In this document: piece by piece, positions 51,379 through 59,148 of the stretch
Layout: each line of letters begins with the position of its first letter
How positions within the stretch are numbered: position 1 is the first letter of the stretch
Assembly: GCF_012034175.1 (NCBI RefSeq)
Contig: NZ_JAATEJ010000016.1
Span: forward strand, 62,001-126,000
Source of the DNA: Actinacidiphila epipremni
GTDB lineage: Bacteria; Actinomycetota; Actinomycetes; Streptomycetales; Streptomycetaceae
DNA: 64,000 nucleotides
Direction of reading: 5' to 3'
Program-made: the position numbers and the translations under genes
Notes under the pieces: generated by a model
What the model was told of the DNA's origin: nothing
Databases searched by the model: none
Seen by the model: the letters and a program-made list of their open reading frames with translations, nothing else

Positions 51379-51966
51379 TCAGTCGGTGGAGATACGCGCG
51401 GGGCGGACGCCGAACCATTGTTCCGCGGCCCACTCCTCGAACCGTGCCACCTCCGTGAAGCCGAGCCGTGCGGCGAGCCGCAGGGAGCGGGTGTTGGCGG
51501 TCTGCGTGGTGAGGACGACCGGCTCGCCCGGGAGCACGGTGGCGAACCAGTCGAGAGCCGCCGCGCACGCCTCCGTCGCATAGCCGTGGCCCCAGGCGTG
51601 CGGCAGGAACATGTAGCCCAGCTCGGCCTCGCCGCCCTCGGGGCGGACATGGCCCGGGCGCTCGGGGTCGCGCCGGTCGAGGAGCTGGATGTAGCCGATC
51701 ATCGTGCCGTCGAGCTCCACCACGAAGAACCCGGGGCGCCGCCCCGGCACCTCCGGCACCGTGCGTTCCAGCTCCTCGCGCGGCCGGGCTCCGCCGACGT
51801 ACGTGCCCGCCTCCGGCGAGGCCGACAGCTCGATGCAGGCGGCACGGTCCCGCGCCTCGGACTCACGCAGCACCAGGCGCTCGGTCCTGATCGGCGCGGG
51901 CGGCCAGGGCACGGGCACGGGTTCGTGCTCCGGGGCGGGCTCGGCCTCGGCCTCGGGTGCGGTCAT
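51379..51966 (-). CDS. GNAT family N-acetyltransferase (RimJ/RimL type)
   Basis: 195 aa. Acetyltransferase with TERLVLRESEARD at the start of the domain, GYMFLPHAWGHGYATEACAA as the acetyl-CoA pyrophosphate-binding motif, and NTRSLRLAARLGF at the C terminus, as in ribosomal-protein acetyltransferases. A Pro/Glu-rich leader of about 25 residues precedes the domain. ATG 51966 chosen; the longer frame lacks family similarity. Acceptor unknown. Confidence 0.85.
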   Translation of the reverse strand: MTAPEAEAEPAPEHEPVPVPWPPAPIRTERLVLRESEARDRAACIELSASPEAGTYVGGARPREELERTVPEVPGRRPGFFVVELDGTMIGYIQLLDRRDPERPGHVRPEGGEAELGYMFLPHAWGHGYATEACAAALDWFATVLPGEPVVLTTQTANTRSLRLAARLGFTEVARFEEWAAEQWFGVRPARISTD

Positions 51967-52200
51967 GGCCGGCAATCTACCGGCCGGCCCCACCCGCACG
52001 ACCGCACAACCGTCACGTCCCGCACAACCCGCCCGCGCAGCAGCACGCGCTGGACCGGCTGCCGGCGGAGACCGCCGAAGTCCGACGTCGCCGCCGGCCC
52101 CGGCGCCACCCGCACCGCCTGGCGCAGCAGCGGCACCCACGCCCTCCTCCAGGTCAGGCCGTAGCAGGGCCAGGGCGTTGACGTGCGGCTCAGCAGTTGC

Positions 52201-52219
52201 GAAAGTTGTCGCAAACTTC
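52201..52219. promoter_or_regulatory. Palindromic operator before the DUF2264 gene
   Basis: GAAAGTTGTCGCAAACTTC, a near-perfect palindrome of the LacI-family kind used by sugar-responsive repressors, extended on the left by GTTGC. It lies 19-38 nt before the start codon, between a TTGACG (52179-52184) and the ribosome site. Binding would block transcription of the DUF2264 gene. Confidence 0.6.
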
Positions 52220-52238
52220 GACGGAGGGCCACACGGTC

Positions 52239-54059
52239 ATGAGCGGCGGCACGAGCGAGCAGTCGGCACGCGACGAGATGCGGGCGTACGCGACGGAACT
52301 GGCGGACGCCCTGCCGCCGTACGCGAGCCCCGGCGGCGCCCGCATCCGGCTCGGCGTCAACATCGCGCACCACGACGACACCGCCGCCGACCTGGAGGGC
52401 TACGCCCGCCCGCTGTGGGGCCTGGCACCGCTCGCGGCCGGCGGCGGCGACTTCGCGCACTGGGACGTGTGGGCCCGCGGCCTGGCCGCCGGCACCGACC
52501 CCGGCCACCCCGAATACTGGGGCGCCCCCGAGGGCATCGACCAGCGCACGGTCGAGTCCGCCGCCCTCGGCTTCGCCCTCGCGCTCGCCCCCGACAAGCT
52601 GTGGGACCCGCTCGGCAGCGCCGAGAAGGACCGCGCCGGCGCCTGGCTCACCCGCTTCATCGAGGCCCGCACCCCGGACAACAACTGGAACTTCTTCCCG
52701 GTCATGGTCTCCCTCGGCCTGGACCGGGTCGGCTACGCCCACGACCGCGCCGCCCGCCACGCCCGGCTGGACCGGCTGGAGACGTACGCGCTCGCCGACG
52801 GCTGGTACGGCGACGGCCCCACCGAGCAGCGCGACTACTACATCCCCTGGGCCATGCACTTCTACGGCCTGATCTACGCGGCCCTCGCCGGCGTCGAGGA
52901 CGCCGCCCGCACCGCCCGGTTCCGCGACCGGGCAGGGGAGTTCGCCCGCGGCTTCCGGCACTGGTTCGCCGATGACGGCTCGGCGGTGCCGTACGGGCGC
53001 AGCCTCATCTACCGCTTCGCACAAGGGTCGTTCTGGGGCGCCCTCGCCTACGCCGGCTCCGACGCGCTGCCCGCCGGCGAGGTCAAGGGCCTGCTCATGC
53101 GGCACGTGCGCTGGTGGCGCGACCGCTCGGCGACGACCTCGCCCGGCGGCCTGCTGAGCATCGGCTACGGCTACCCGCAGCCCGCCGTCGCCGAGCAGTA
53201 CAACGGCCCGGCCTCGCCGTACTGGGCCATGAAGGCGTTCCTGCCGCTCGCGCTGCCCGCCGACGCCCCCTTCTGGACGGCGGACGAGCAGCCGCTGCCC
53301 GCCGACCTGCCCGCCACCCTCGTCCAACCCCCCGCCGGCGCCGTCCTGTTGCGCTCCGGCGGCGACGTGACGCTGCTCAGCGGGCGCCAGCACAACACCT
53401 GGGCGCGCGGCGGCCCCGCCAAATACGCCAAGTTCGCCTACTCCACGCGCTTCGGCTTCAGCCTCCCCGCCGGCGAACTCGGCCTGGTGCACGGGGCGTA
53501 CGACTCCGTCCTCGCCGTCAGCGACGACGCCGGCGACGAGCCGGTGCACTTCCGGGTCCGCGAGACGTGCGAGGCCCCGGCGGCGACCGGCGAGCAGACC
53601 GGCACCGACCAGGTCACCGAGGAAGGCACCGTACGCAGCACCTGGCGCCCCTGGCCCGACGTCGAGATCACCACCTGGCTGACCGCCGCCGCGCCCTGGC
53701 ACCTGCGCACCCACCGCATCCGCACCGGCCGCGCCCTGCACACCGCCGAGGGCGGCTTCGCCGTCGACCGCGAGGGCGAGGGCACCCGCCGGGAGGAGAC
53801 CGCCGGGCGGGCCCTCGCCGTGAGCGCCGCCGGCGACCTCAGCGGCCTGCTCGACCTCGGCACCCCTGGCGCGCAGCCCCGCGCCGGCCAGGTCGTCGAC
53901 GTACTCCCCGGCACCAACGTCCTGGCCCGCCGCACCGCCCTCCCCACCCTGCTGGCCCAACTCCCGCCCGGCGAGCACTGGTTGCGCTGCGCCGTGCTGG
54001 GCGCCGGGCCCGCGCAGGCGGCGGCGTGGCAGGAGGAGCCGCCGGCCGCGCGTATCTGA
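52239..54059 (+). CDS. DUF2264 domain protein, putative polysaccharide-degradation enzyme
   Basis: 606 aa. The N-terminal two thirds form an (alpha/alpha)-barrel of the DUF2264 type, with YARPLWGLAPLAAGGG, NNWNFFPVMV, WYGDGPTEQRDYYIPWAMHFYG and GRSLIYRFAQGSFWGAL. A beta-rich C-terminal part follows from about residue 370. There is no signal peptide, so it acts inside the cell, probably on an imported oligosaccharide. ATG 52239 with GGAGGG upstream; an in-frame upstream ATG at 52197 would lie inside the operator. Catalytic residues are not known to me. Confidence 0.82.
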   Translation: MSGGTSEQSARDEMRAYATELADALPPYASPGGARIRLGVNIAHHDDTAADLEGYARPLWGLAPLAAGGGDFAHWDVWARGLAAGTDPGHPEYWGAPEGIDQRTVESAALGFALALAPDKLWDPLGSAEKDRAGAWLTRFIEARTPDNNWNFFPVMVSLGLDRVGYAHDRAARHARLDRLETYALADGWYGDGPTEQRDYYIPWAMHFYGLIYAALAGVEDAARTARFRDRAGEFARGFRHWFADDGSAVPYGRSLIYRFAQGSFWGALAYAGSDALPAGEVKGLLMRHVRWWRDRSATTSPGGLLSIGYGYPQPAVAEQYNGPASPYWAMKAFLPLALPADAPFWTADEQPLPADLPATLVQPPAGAVLLRSGGDVTLLSGRQHNTWARGGPAKYAKFAYSTRFGFSLPAGELGLVHGAYDSVLAVSDDAGDEPVHFRVRETCEAPAATGEQTGTDQVTEEGTVRSTWRPWPDVEITTWLTAAAPWHLRTHRIRTGRALHTAEGGFAVDREGEGTRREETAGRALAVSAAGDLSGLLDLGTPGAQPRAGQVVDVLPGTNVLARRTALPTLLAQLPPGEHWLRCAVLGAGPAQAAAWQEEPPAARI

Positions 54060-54239
54060 GCCACCGTCAATGGGCCGGCGTGTCCGAGCCGCCCGTCGCA
54101 CGATCGTCACTTCCCGGTTGTCGGAATCCGATCCCGGGATCAGGTCTGATCGCCCACCTCGACCCTAATCTGGCAACCCGCCCGGCGTGGACCGATTCGT
54201 CCCGCTTGGAGGGCGGGTGAGTCAGGGGGGTCGGGGCCT

Positions 54240-54896
54240 GTGTCCATCACCGTCGAGCATCGCGGCGTCATATCCGGATCAACCCAGCGGCCGTACAGCG
54301 ACGCCGAGTTGGTCCGCAGGTCAGGGGAAGGGGACGAGGGGGCGTTCGCCCAGCTGGAGGCACGGCACCGGGCCGCGCTGCGCAAGTGGTGCGCGGCGCG
54401 GTCCCGTACCCAGGCGGAGGCGGACGACCTGCGGCAGGAGACGCTGCTGCGGGCCTGGCGGGGGGCGCCGGGATTCCTGGGCACCGCGGATGTGCGCACC
54501 TGGCTGTACCGGATCGTGGTGAACGCAGCGGCCGACGAGGCGCGGCGCAGGGCGCGCCGGCCGCAGGAGACCAAGCTCGTCGCGGTGGACACCGGGAGCC
54601 TCATGGCCTCGGCGGCCCCGACGCCGGAGCGGGTGGTCGTGGAGTCGGTGGACCTGGGCCGGGCCCTGGCCGAACTCCCGGTCCACCAGCGGGCGGTGGT
54701 CACGCTGATCGACCTGATCGGCTGCAGCACCGCGGAGACCGCGAGGGTGTGCGGAATCGGCGAGCCGACGGTACGCAGCCGGCTCAGCCGTGGCCGCAGG
54801 ACACTGCGCCGACTCCTCACCCACGGAAGCCATGGAGCCCACGACGGCCACAGCGCCCCCGGCACCTACGACGGCCACGACGGCCCGCGGCGCTGA
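54240..54896 (+). CDS. ECF RNA polymerase sigma factor
   Basis: 218 aa. Region 2: DAELVRRSGEGDEGAFAQLEARH and DDLRQETLLRAWRGAPGFLG followed by VRTWLYRIVVNAAADEARRRAR. Region 4: LAELPVHQRAVVTLIDLIGCSTAETARVCGIGEPTVRSRLSRGRRTLRRLL. The tail has several His/Gly/Asp residues. It starts at GTG 54240, behind CAGGGGGGTCGGGGCCT. No anti-sigma gene is adjacent; the Crp/Fnr-type gene begins 122 nt downstream on the same strand. Confidence 0.87.
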   Translation: MSITVEHRGVISGSTQRPYSDAELVRRSGEGDEGAFAQLEARHRAALRKWCAARSRTQAEADDLRQETLLRAWRGAPGFLGTADVRTWLYRIVVNAAADEARRRARRPQETKLVAVDTGSLMASAAPTPERVVVESVDLGRALAELPVHQRAVVTLIDLIGCSTAETARVCGIGEPTVRSRLSRGRRTLRRLLTHGSHGAHDGHSAPGTYDGHDGPRR

Positions 54897-54980
54897 CCGG
54901 CCCTGTGCCCACGGCCATCGAAAGGGGATGCACCGTATGCGGAGGTCCGCCTTCAACTCGCCCTATCCATACGCTATTTT

Positions 54981-55010
54981 CCCCCTCAGGATCACAGATC
55001 CTGGGGGAGG
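54981..55010 (+). promoter_or_regulatory. Palindrome over the ribosome site of the Crp/Fnr-type gene
   Basis: A perfect CAGGATC-ACA-GATCCTG (54987-55003), extended by CCCCC on the left and GGGGG on the right. The right arm runs into GGGGGAGGGG, the ribosome-binding site of the gene at 55019. As DNA it could be an autoregulatory Crp-type operator; as RNA it would mask the ribosome site. Confidence 0.5.
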
Positions 55011-55018
55011 GGCGCCGC

Positions 55019-55756
55019 ATGCACCGTCAGGATGCCGCCGGCCGGAACTGGCCGACTGGCAGCCTCATGTCCAATCTCAGTGGGCCCGATCGGGACGCCC
55101 TGCTCAGGCTCGGCAGCTTCCGCAAGTACGCGCCCGGCGAGATGCTGATCGTGGAGGGCGGCCTCGAAACCGACGTCATGCTCATCCTCGACGGCTGCGC
55201 CAAGGTGCTGGTGTCGGCCGACGACGGCAGTACGGTCCTGCTCGCGATCCGCGCCCCCGGTGACGTGGTGGGGGAACTGGCCGCGCTGGACGGCAGGCCG
55301 CGCTCGGCGACCGTGGTGGCCGCCCGGGGGATCTCCGCGCATGTGGTCAGCGGCGTCGCCTTCCGCGCCTGCCTGCGCGAACGCCCGGACGTGGCCACCG
55401 AGTTGCAGCGCTCGGTCGCCGGCAAGCTGCGGGCCGCGATCCGCTACCGGATCGACGCCACCAGCGCCGCCGTGCCGGTCCGCCTCGCCCGCACCCTCGA
55501 CAGCCTGGTCCGCTCCTACGGGCGCCCGACGCCGCAGGGCCTGCGGATCGACGTGCCGCTCAGCAACGCCGACCTGGCGGCGCTGGCCGGGCTGTCGTCG
55601 GCGAGCGTCCAGCGGGCGCTGCGGGCACTGCGGGCCGACGGCGCGATCCGTACCGAATACCGCAGCGTCCTGGTGCGGGACCTGGCGGCGCTGCGGGCCA
55701 CGGCCGCCGGGGACTTCCCGCCCGAAGCGCCCGAGGCGCGCGGGGTGGCGTCATGA
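55019..55756 (+). CDS. Crp/Fnr family transcriptional regulator
   Basis: 245 aa. Cyclic-nucleotide-binding domain at about 15-135 (YAPGEMLIVEGGLETDVMLILDGCAKVL). Its phosphate-binding cassette GELAALDGRPRSATVV keeps the Glu and Arg used to bind cAMP-type ligands. The C-terminal winged HTH (about 170-225) has LSNADLAALAGLSSASVQRALRAL. There are no Cys clusters, so it is not Fnr-like. ATG 55019 follows GGGGGAGGGG. The stop overlaps the cyclase-like gene by ATGA, strongly suggesting the two work together. Confidence 0.88.
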   Translation: MHRQDAAGRNWPTGSLMSNLSGPDRDALLRLGSFRKYAPGEMLIVEGGLETDVMLILDGCAKVLVSADDGSTVLLAIRAPGDVVGELAALDGRPRSATVVAARGISAHVVSGVAFRACLRERPDVATELQRSVAGKLRAAIRYRIDATSAAVPVRLARTLDSLVRSYGRPTPQGLRIDVPLSNADLAALAGLSSASVQRALRALRADGAIRTEYRSVLVRDLAALRATAAGDFPPEAPEARGVAS

Positions 55757-56886
55757 CCGGCGGCCGGGGCCCGCGGCAGCGGCGGCTGTGCCTGGTGGTG
55801 GACATCGAGGCGTACAGTGGCCGCCCCTACGCCGCCCAGCAGAGCGCCCAGTCCCGGCTGGCGCGGGCCCTGGACCACGCGTGCGAGCTGGCGGGGGTGA
55901 GCCGCCGCTCGTGCGAGCTGCAGGACCGCGGCGACGGCCAGTTGCTGCTGCTTCCGCCGGGCGCCGACGAGGGCCGGGTCGTCCCCGGGCTCGTCCTGGG
56001 GCTGCGGGACGCGCTGTTCACGCTCAACGCCCACGGTGCCGCCGCCGAAGCCGTACGGTTACGGGCCGCGCTCGCGCAGGGGTCGGTGCAGCGCGCGCCG
56101 CTGGGCTACGTCGCCTGGTCGGTCGAACTCGCCTGCCGGCTGCTGGACTCGGCGAGCCTGCGCAAGGACCTGGCGTCGGCCAAGGACAGCGACATGGCGC
56201 TGATCGTGCCGGCCGACCTGTACGCGGACGTCTTCGCGACGGGCGCCGGCGGAGTGCCGGCGGCGGCCTTCCGGCGGGTGCGGATCGACATCCCGGAGAA
56301 GCGGTTCACGGCGGACGCCTGGATCAGCGCGCTGCCTCCCGGGACACCCGCCGCGCTCGGGCCCACGCAGCCGCGGCGGCCCGCCGGGGGGCGGGGCGGC
56401 CGGATCGTCGCCGGTGCCCTGGCGGCCGGCGCGGGGCTGACCCTGCTGCTGCCCGACGAGGGCGACACGGCACATGCGGCGTCCGCCGCACGTCCGACGG
56501 AGGGGCACCGGCCCGGCGAGGAGCCGCGGCCCCACGAGCCGGAGCATCACGAGGACCCGAAGCCTTACGAGCCGCACCACGACTCGTACCACGACGAACC
56601 CCAACCCGACCCGTACCACGACGAGGCCCACCACGACCCGTACCACGAGGACCCGCACCAACCCCAACCTGACCCGCACCACGAGGACTTCCACCCCGTG
56701 GCGGAGGGAGACGCCCTGATGACCGACACCGACCCCACCTGGGACGACGGCAACCTCACCGAGCACGACGTCATCGAGTCCGCGGACCACACCGGCTACA
56801 CCTCCGTGTCCGACTACGTGGCGGGCGAGAACGGCTACGAGCCCGACCCCCCGTCCACCGACCACGGCGGCGACACCATCTGGTGA
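55753..56886 (+). CDS. Class III cyclase-like membrane protein with a His/Asp/Tyr-rich tail
   Basis: 377 aa. Residues about 10-200 resemble a class III nucleotidyl-cyclase homology domain: LVVDIEAYSG (Asp17) and RGDGQLLLLPPG (Asp61) are where the metal-binding Asps sit, and LRAALAQGSVQRAPLGYVAW follows. It may be active or a degenerate, signalling-only version. One membrane helix (about 216-234) puts the C terminus outside. Residues about 255-320 are dense in His, Asp, Glu, Pro and Tyr (PYHDE, PHHED units), suggestive of metal binding. Starts by ATGA overlap with the Crp/Fnr-type gene. Confidence 0.72.
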   Translation: MTGGRGPRQRRLCLVVDIEAYSGRPYAAQQSAQSRLARALDHACELAGVSRRSCELQDRGDGQLLLLPPGADEGRVVPGLVLGLRDALFTLNAHGAAAEAVRLRAALAQGSVQRAPLGYVAWSVELACRLLDSASLRKDLASAKDSDMALIVPADLYADVFATGAGGVPAAAFRRVRIDIPEKRFTADAWISALPPGTPAALGPTQPRRPAGGRGGRIVAGALAAGAGLTLLLPDEGDTAHAASAARPTEGHRPGEEPRPHEPEHHEDPKPYEPHHDSYHDEPQPDPYHDEAHHDPYHEDPHQPQPDPHHEDFHPVAEGDALMTDTDPTWDDGNLTEHDVIESADHTGYTSVSDYVAGENGYEPDPPSTDHGGDTIW

Positions 56887-56960
56887 CGCCCGCGCCGGCA
56901 CAGTCGCGGGCCCGGCGACGTCTGAACAGGTGCAGGGCAGACACCTGAGAGGACCGTCAT

Positions 56961-58916
56961 ATGAGCAGCTCCGAAGGGCACCCGCTGACCGACGCCGTCG
57001 TCCACCACCTCCTGCGGTGCGCCGACACCACCGAACGGCTCGGCGCCGGCTCCCGGGCGGCGGCGCTGCGCGCGCAGGCGGCCGGCGCCGGCTCGGCCCC
57101 GTCCGCGGTCGTCGTGGTCGGGGAGAAGAAGCGCGGCAAGAGCTCACTGATCAACGCGCTGCTGGAGCGCCCCGACCTGCTGCCGGTGGACGCCGATGTC
57201 GCCACCGCGGTGTACCTGTCGGTACGGCACGAGCCCGTCGACTGCGCGCGGGTGCTCAGCGACGACCGCCCCGGCGGCAAGGAGGTGCCGCTGGACGAGA
57301 TCGCGGAGTACGCCGCCGTCGACCCGCAGACCCGCGACAGCCGGCATCCGGAGGTGACCGGCGTCGCCGTGGGGGTGCCGGCCGCCCTGCTGGAGGACGG
57401 GCTCACGCTGATCGACACGCCCGGGGTGGGCGGCCTGGTCTCGGGCCACGCCGCGATCACCATGGCCACGCTGGCGCGGGCGGACGCGCTGCTCTTCGTC
57501 GTCGACGGCTCCAGCGAGCTGACCAAGTCGGAGCTGGCTTTTCTGGAGAAGGCCGCCGAGCAGGTCGCGACGGTGGTGTTCGTCCTGACCCAGACCGACA
57601 CCTACCCGCACTGGAGGGCCGTCCTCAACCGCAACCGCGGCCTGCTGGCCGAGCACGCCGGCGCCTTCGCCCGCGCCCCCTGGTACCCCGTCAGCAGCCG
57701 CTACCGGCTGGACGCGATCCGGGCCCGCGCGCAGGGCGACGGGGAGTGGGCCGACGAGCTGTACGAGCGCAGCGGCTTCCGGCCGCTGGAGGAGGAGCTG
57801 CGGCTGCGGATCGTCCGGCGCGCCGAACGCGACCGGCTCGCCGGGCTGCTGGCCGCGGCCGGGGCGTCGCTGGCCGAGCGGGACGCGGTGCTCGCGCGGC
57901 GAGAGAAGGAGCTCGCGGCCGGCCCCGGCGACGAGGAGGAGCTGCTCCGGCAGCAGCGGGAGCTGGAGCGGCTGGCCGCGCCGCAGGCCCGCTGGCGGCA
58001 GCGGCTGGCCACCCGGGTGGAGTCCGCGGACCACCGGCTGCGGGCCGAGGTCGGGCAGTCCCTGCGGGACGTCCGGCGGCTGGTGGAGGTCCGGGTGCAC
58101 GAGGGCGGCCCTGACGTCCAGCAGGCCGTCGCCCGCACCGTACGGGACGGGCTGGACGCGCTGCGGCTGGAGCTGGAGAACGAGGCGTACCGGGAATGCG
58201 GCGTGCTGACGGAGCGGCTGGCCGAGGAGTGCTCCGTGCAGGGCCTTGAGGTGCTCACCCCGGCGCTGGGGGACGCCGGGCCGCAGCGGGAACCGCTGGA
58301 GGGCCGGGTGATGGGCGCGGAGCTCGACCTCCGCCAGGTGGGTGAGCGGGCACGCAAGATGGTGGACACCCTCACGCTGTCGGCCGAGCGGCTGCCGCTC
58401 CCGGCCGCCCCGACCAGCTGGCTGGACCGGCTGACCGGGCGGCCGGCCGCGCCGCAGACCCCGAGCCAGCTGGTGTGGCGGGCGATGAGCGAGGCGACGG
58501 CCGCGTACCGTACGGCGAACCGGGTGACCAAGGTGGCGGTTCCGCTGGGGCTCGCGGCCGGGGTGGTCGCGATGGGGGCGGCCGTGTGGAAGCTGCGCAC
58601 CCAGCAGCGGAGCCAGCTGACCCGGCAGCAGGCGCTGAACGAGGCGGCCCGGCTGCTGGACGCGTGCGCCGAGGAGCTGCCCCCGACGGTGACCGCGATG
58701 CTGCGTGCCGTCGAGGCGGACCTGCTCCGCCAGGCCGAGGGCGAGATCGCCGAACGCGCCCACGAGACCGGCACGGCCCTGGCGGCCCTCCACGCCAACC
58801 GCGCCCGCCGCGCGGCGGAACTCGCCCCCCTCCGCGAGGAAGCCCGCGCCGACCGCGAGGAGCTGGGCGGCCTCCTGGCCGAGGGCAAGGACCTGCTGCG
58901 GCAACTGGACCACTGA
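56961..58916 (+). CDS. Dynamin-like GTPase 1
   Basis: 651-aa bacterial dynamin-family protein. P-loop GEKKRGKS (54-61), G3 DTPGVGGLVSGH and G4 TQTD are present. Long helical stalk segments rich in Arg/Glu/Leu follow. A hydrophobic stretch at about 525-545 (VAVPLGLAAGVVAMGAAVWKL) is the likely membrane anchor or paddle. It should act at the inner face of the membrane in remodelling or division. It closely resembles the GTPase at 60663-62624 around the P-loop, so the two are probably paralogues. It lies 74 nt after the cyclase-like gene on the same strand. Confidence 0.87.
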   Translation: MSSSEGHPLTDAVVHHLLRCADTTERLGAGSRAAALRAQAAGAGSAPSAVVVVGEKKRGKSSLINALLERPDLLPVDADVATAVYLSVRHEPVDCARVLSDDRPGGKEVPLDEIAEYAAVDPQTRDSRHPEVTGVAVGVPAALLEDGLTLIDTPGVGGLVSGHAAITMATLARADALLFVVDGSSELTKSELAFLEKAAEQVATVVFVLTQTDTYPHWRAVLNRNRGLLAEHAGAFARAPWYPVSSRYRLDAIRARAQGDGEWADELYERSGFRPLEEELRLRIVRRAERDRLAGLLAAAGASLAERDAVLARREKELAAGPGDEEELLRQQRELERLAAPQARWRQRLATRVESADHRLRAEVGQSLRDVRRLVEVRVHEGGPDVQQAVARTVRDGLDALRLELENEAYRECGVLTERLAEECSVQGLEVLTPALGDAGPQREPLEGRVMGAELDLRQVGERARKMVDTLTLSAERLPLPAAPTSWLDRLTGRPAAPQTPSQLVWRAMSEATAAYRTANRVTKVAVPLGLAAGVVAMGAAVWKLRTQQRSQLTRQQALNEAARLLDACAEELPPTVTAMLRAVEADLLRQAEGEIAERAHETGTALAALHANRARRAAELAPLREEARADREELGGLLAEGKDLLRQLDH

Positions 58917-59022
58917 CCCCCGCCCGCCCGTCGAACCGCACCGGCGCCCCCGGCCGGTCCTGCGCAGGACCCACCGGGCGCGGCGGAAGGCCCGACGCAA
59001 GCCGCGGGGCCCGGCACCGACA

Positions 59023-59126
59023 GCCCCGCAGCGCACCGCCCGAGCACGCCACCGGCGCGGCCCGCGACGGAACCGCCGCCCCGACGCGGGGCGCCGAGCA
59101 CCGGCGGCCCCGCAGCGCACCGCCCG
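59023..59126. repeat. 20-bp direct repeat in the gap between convergent dynamin genes
   Basis: GCCCCGCAGCGCACCGCCCG occurs at 59023-59042 and again at 59107-59126. The 232-nt interval between the convergent genes otherwise holds GC-rich sequence with no ORF I would support. Confidence 0.6.
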
Positions 59127-59148
59127 CCCGCCGGCGGCCCGCGGGCGG

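Noticed and set aside
58917..59148. Small genes in the gap between convergent dynamin genes
   Set aside because: Frames there are Arg/Pro/Ala low-complexity, lack ribosome sites and overlap the repeats; nothing supports coding.
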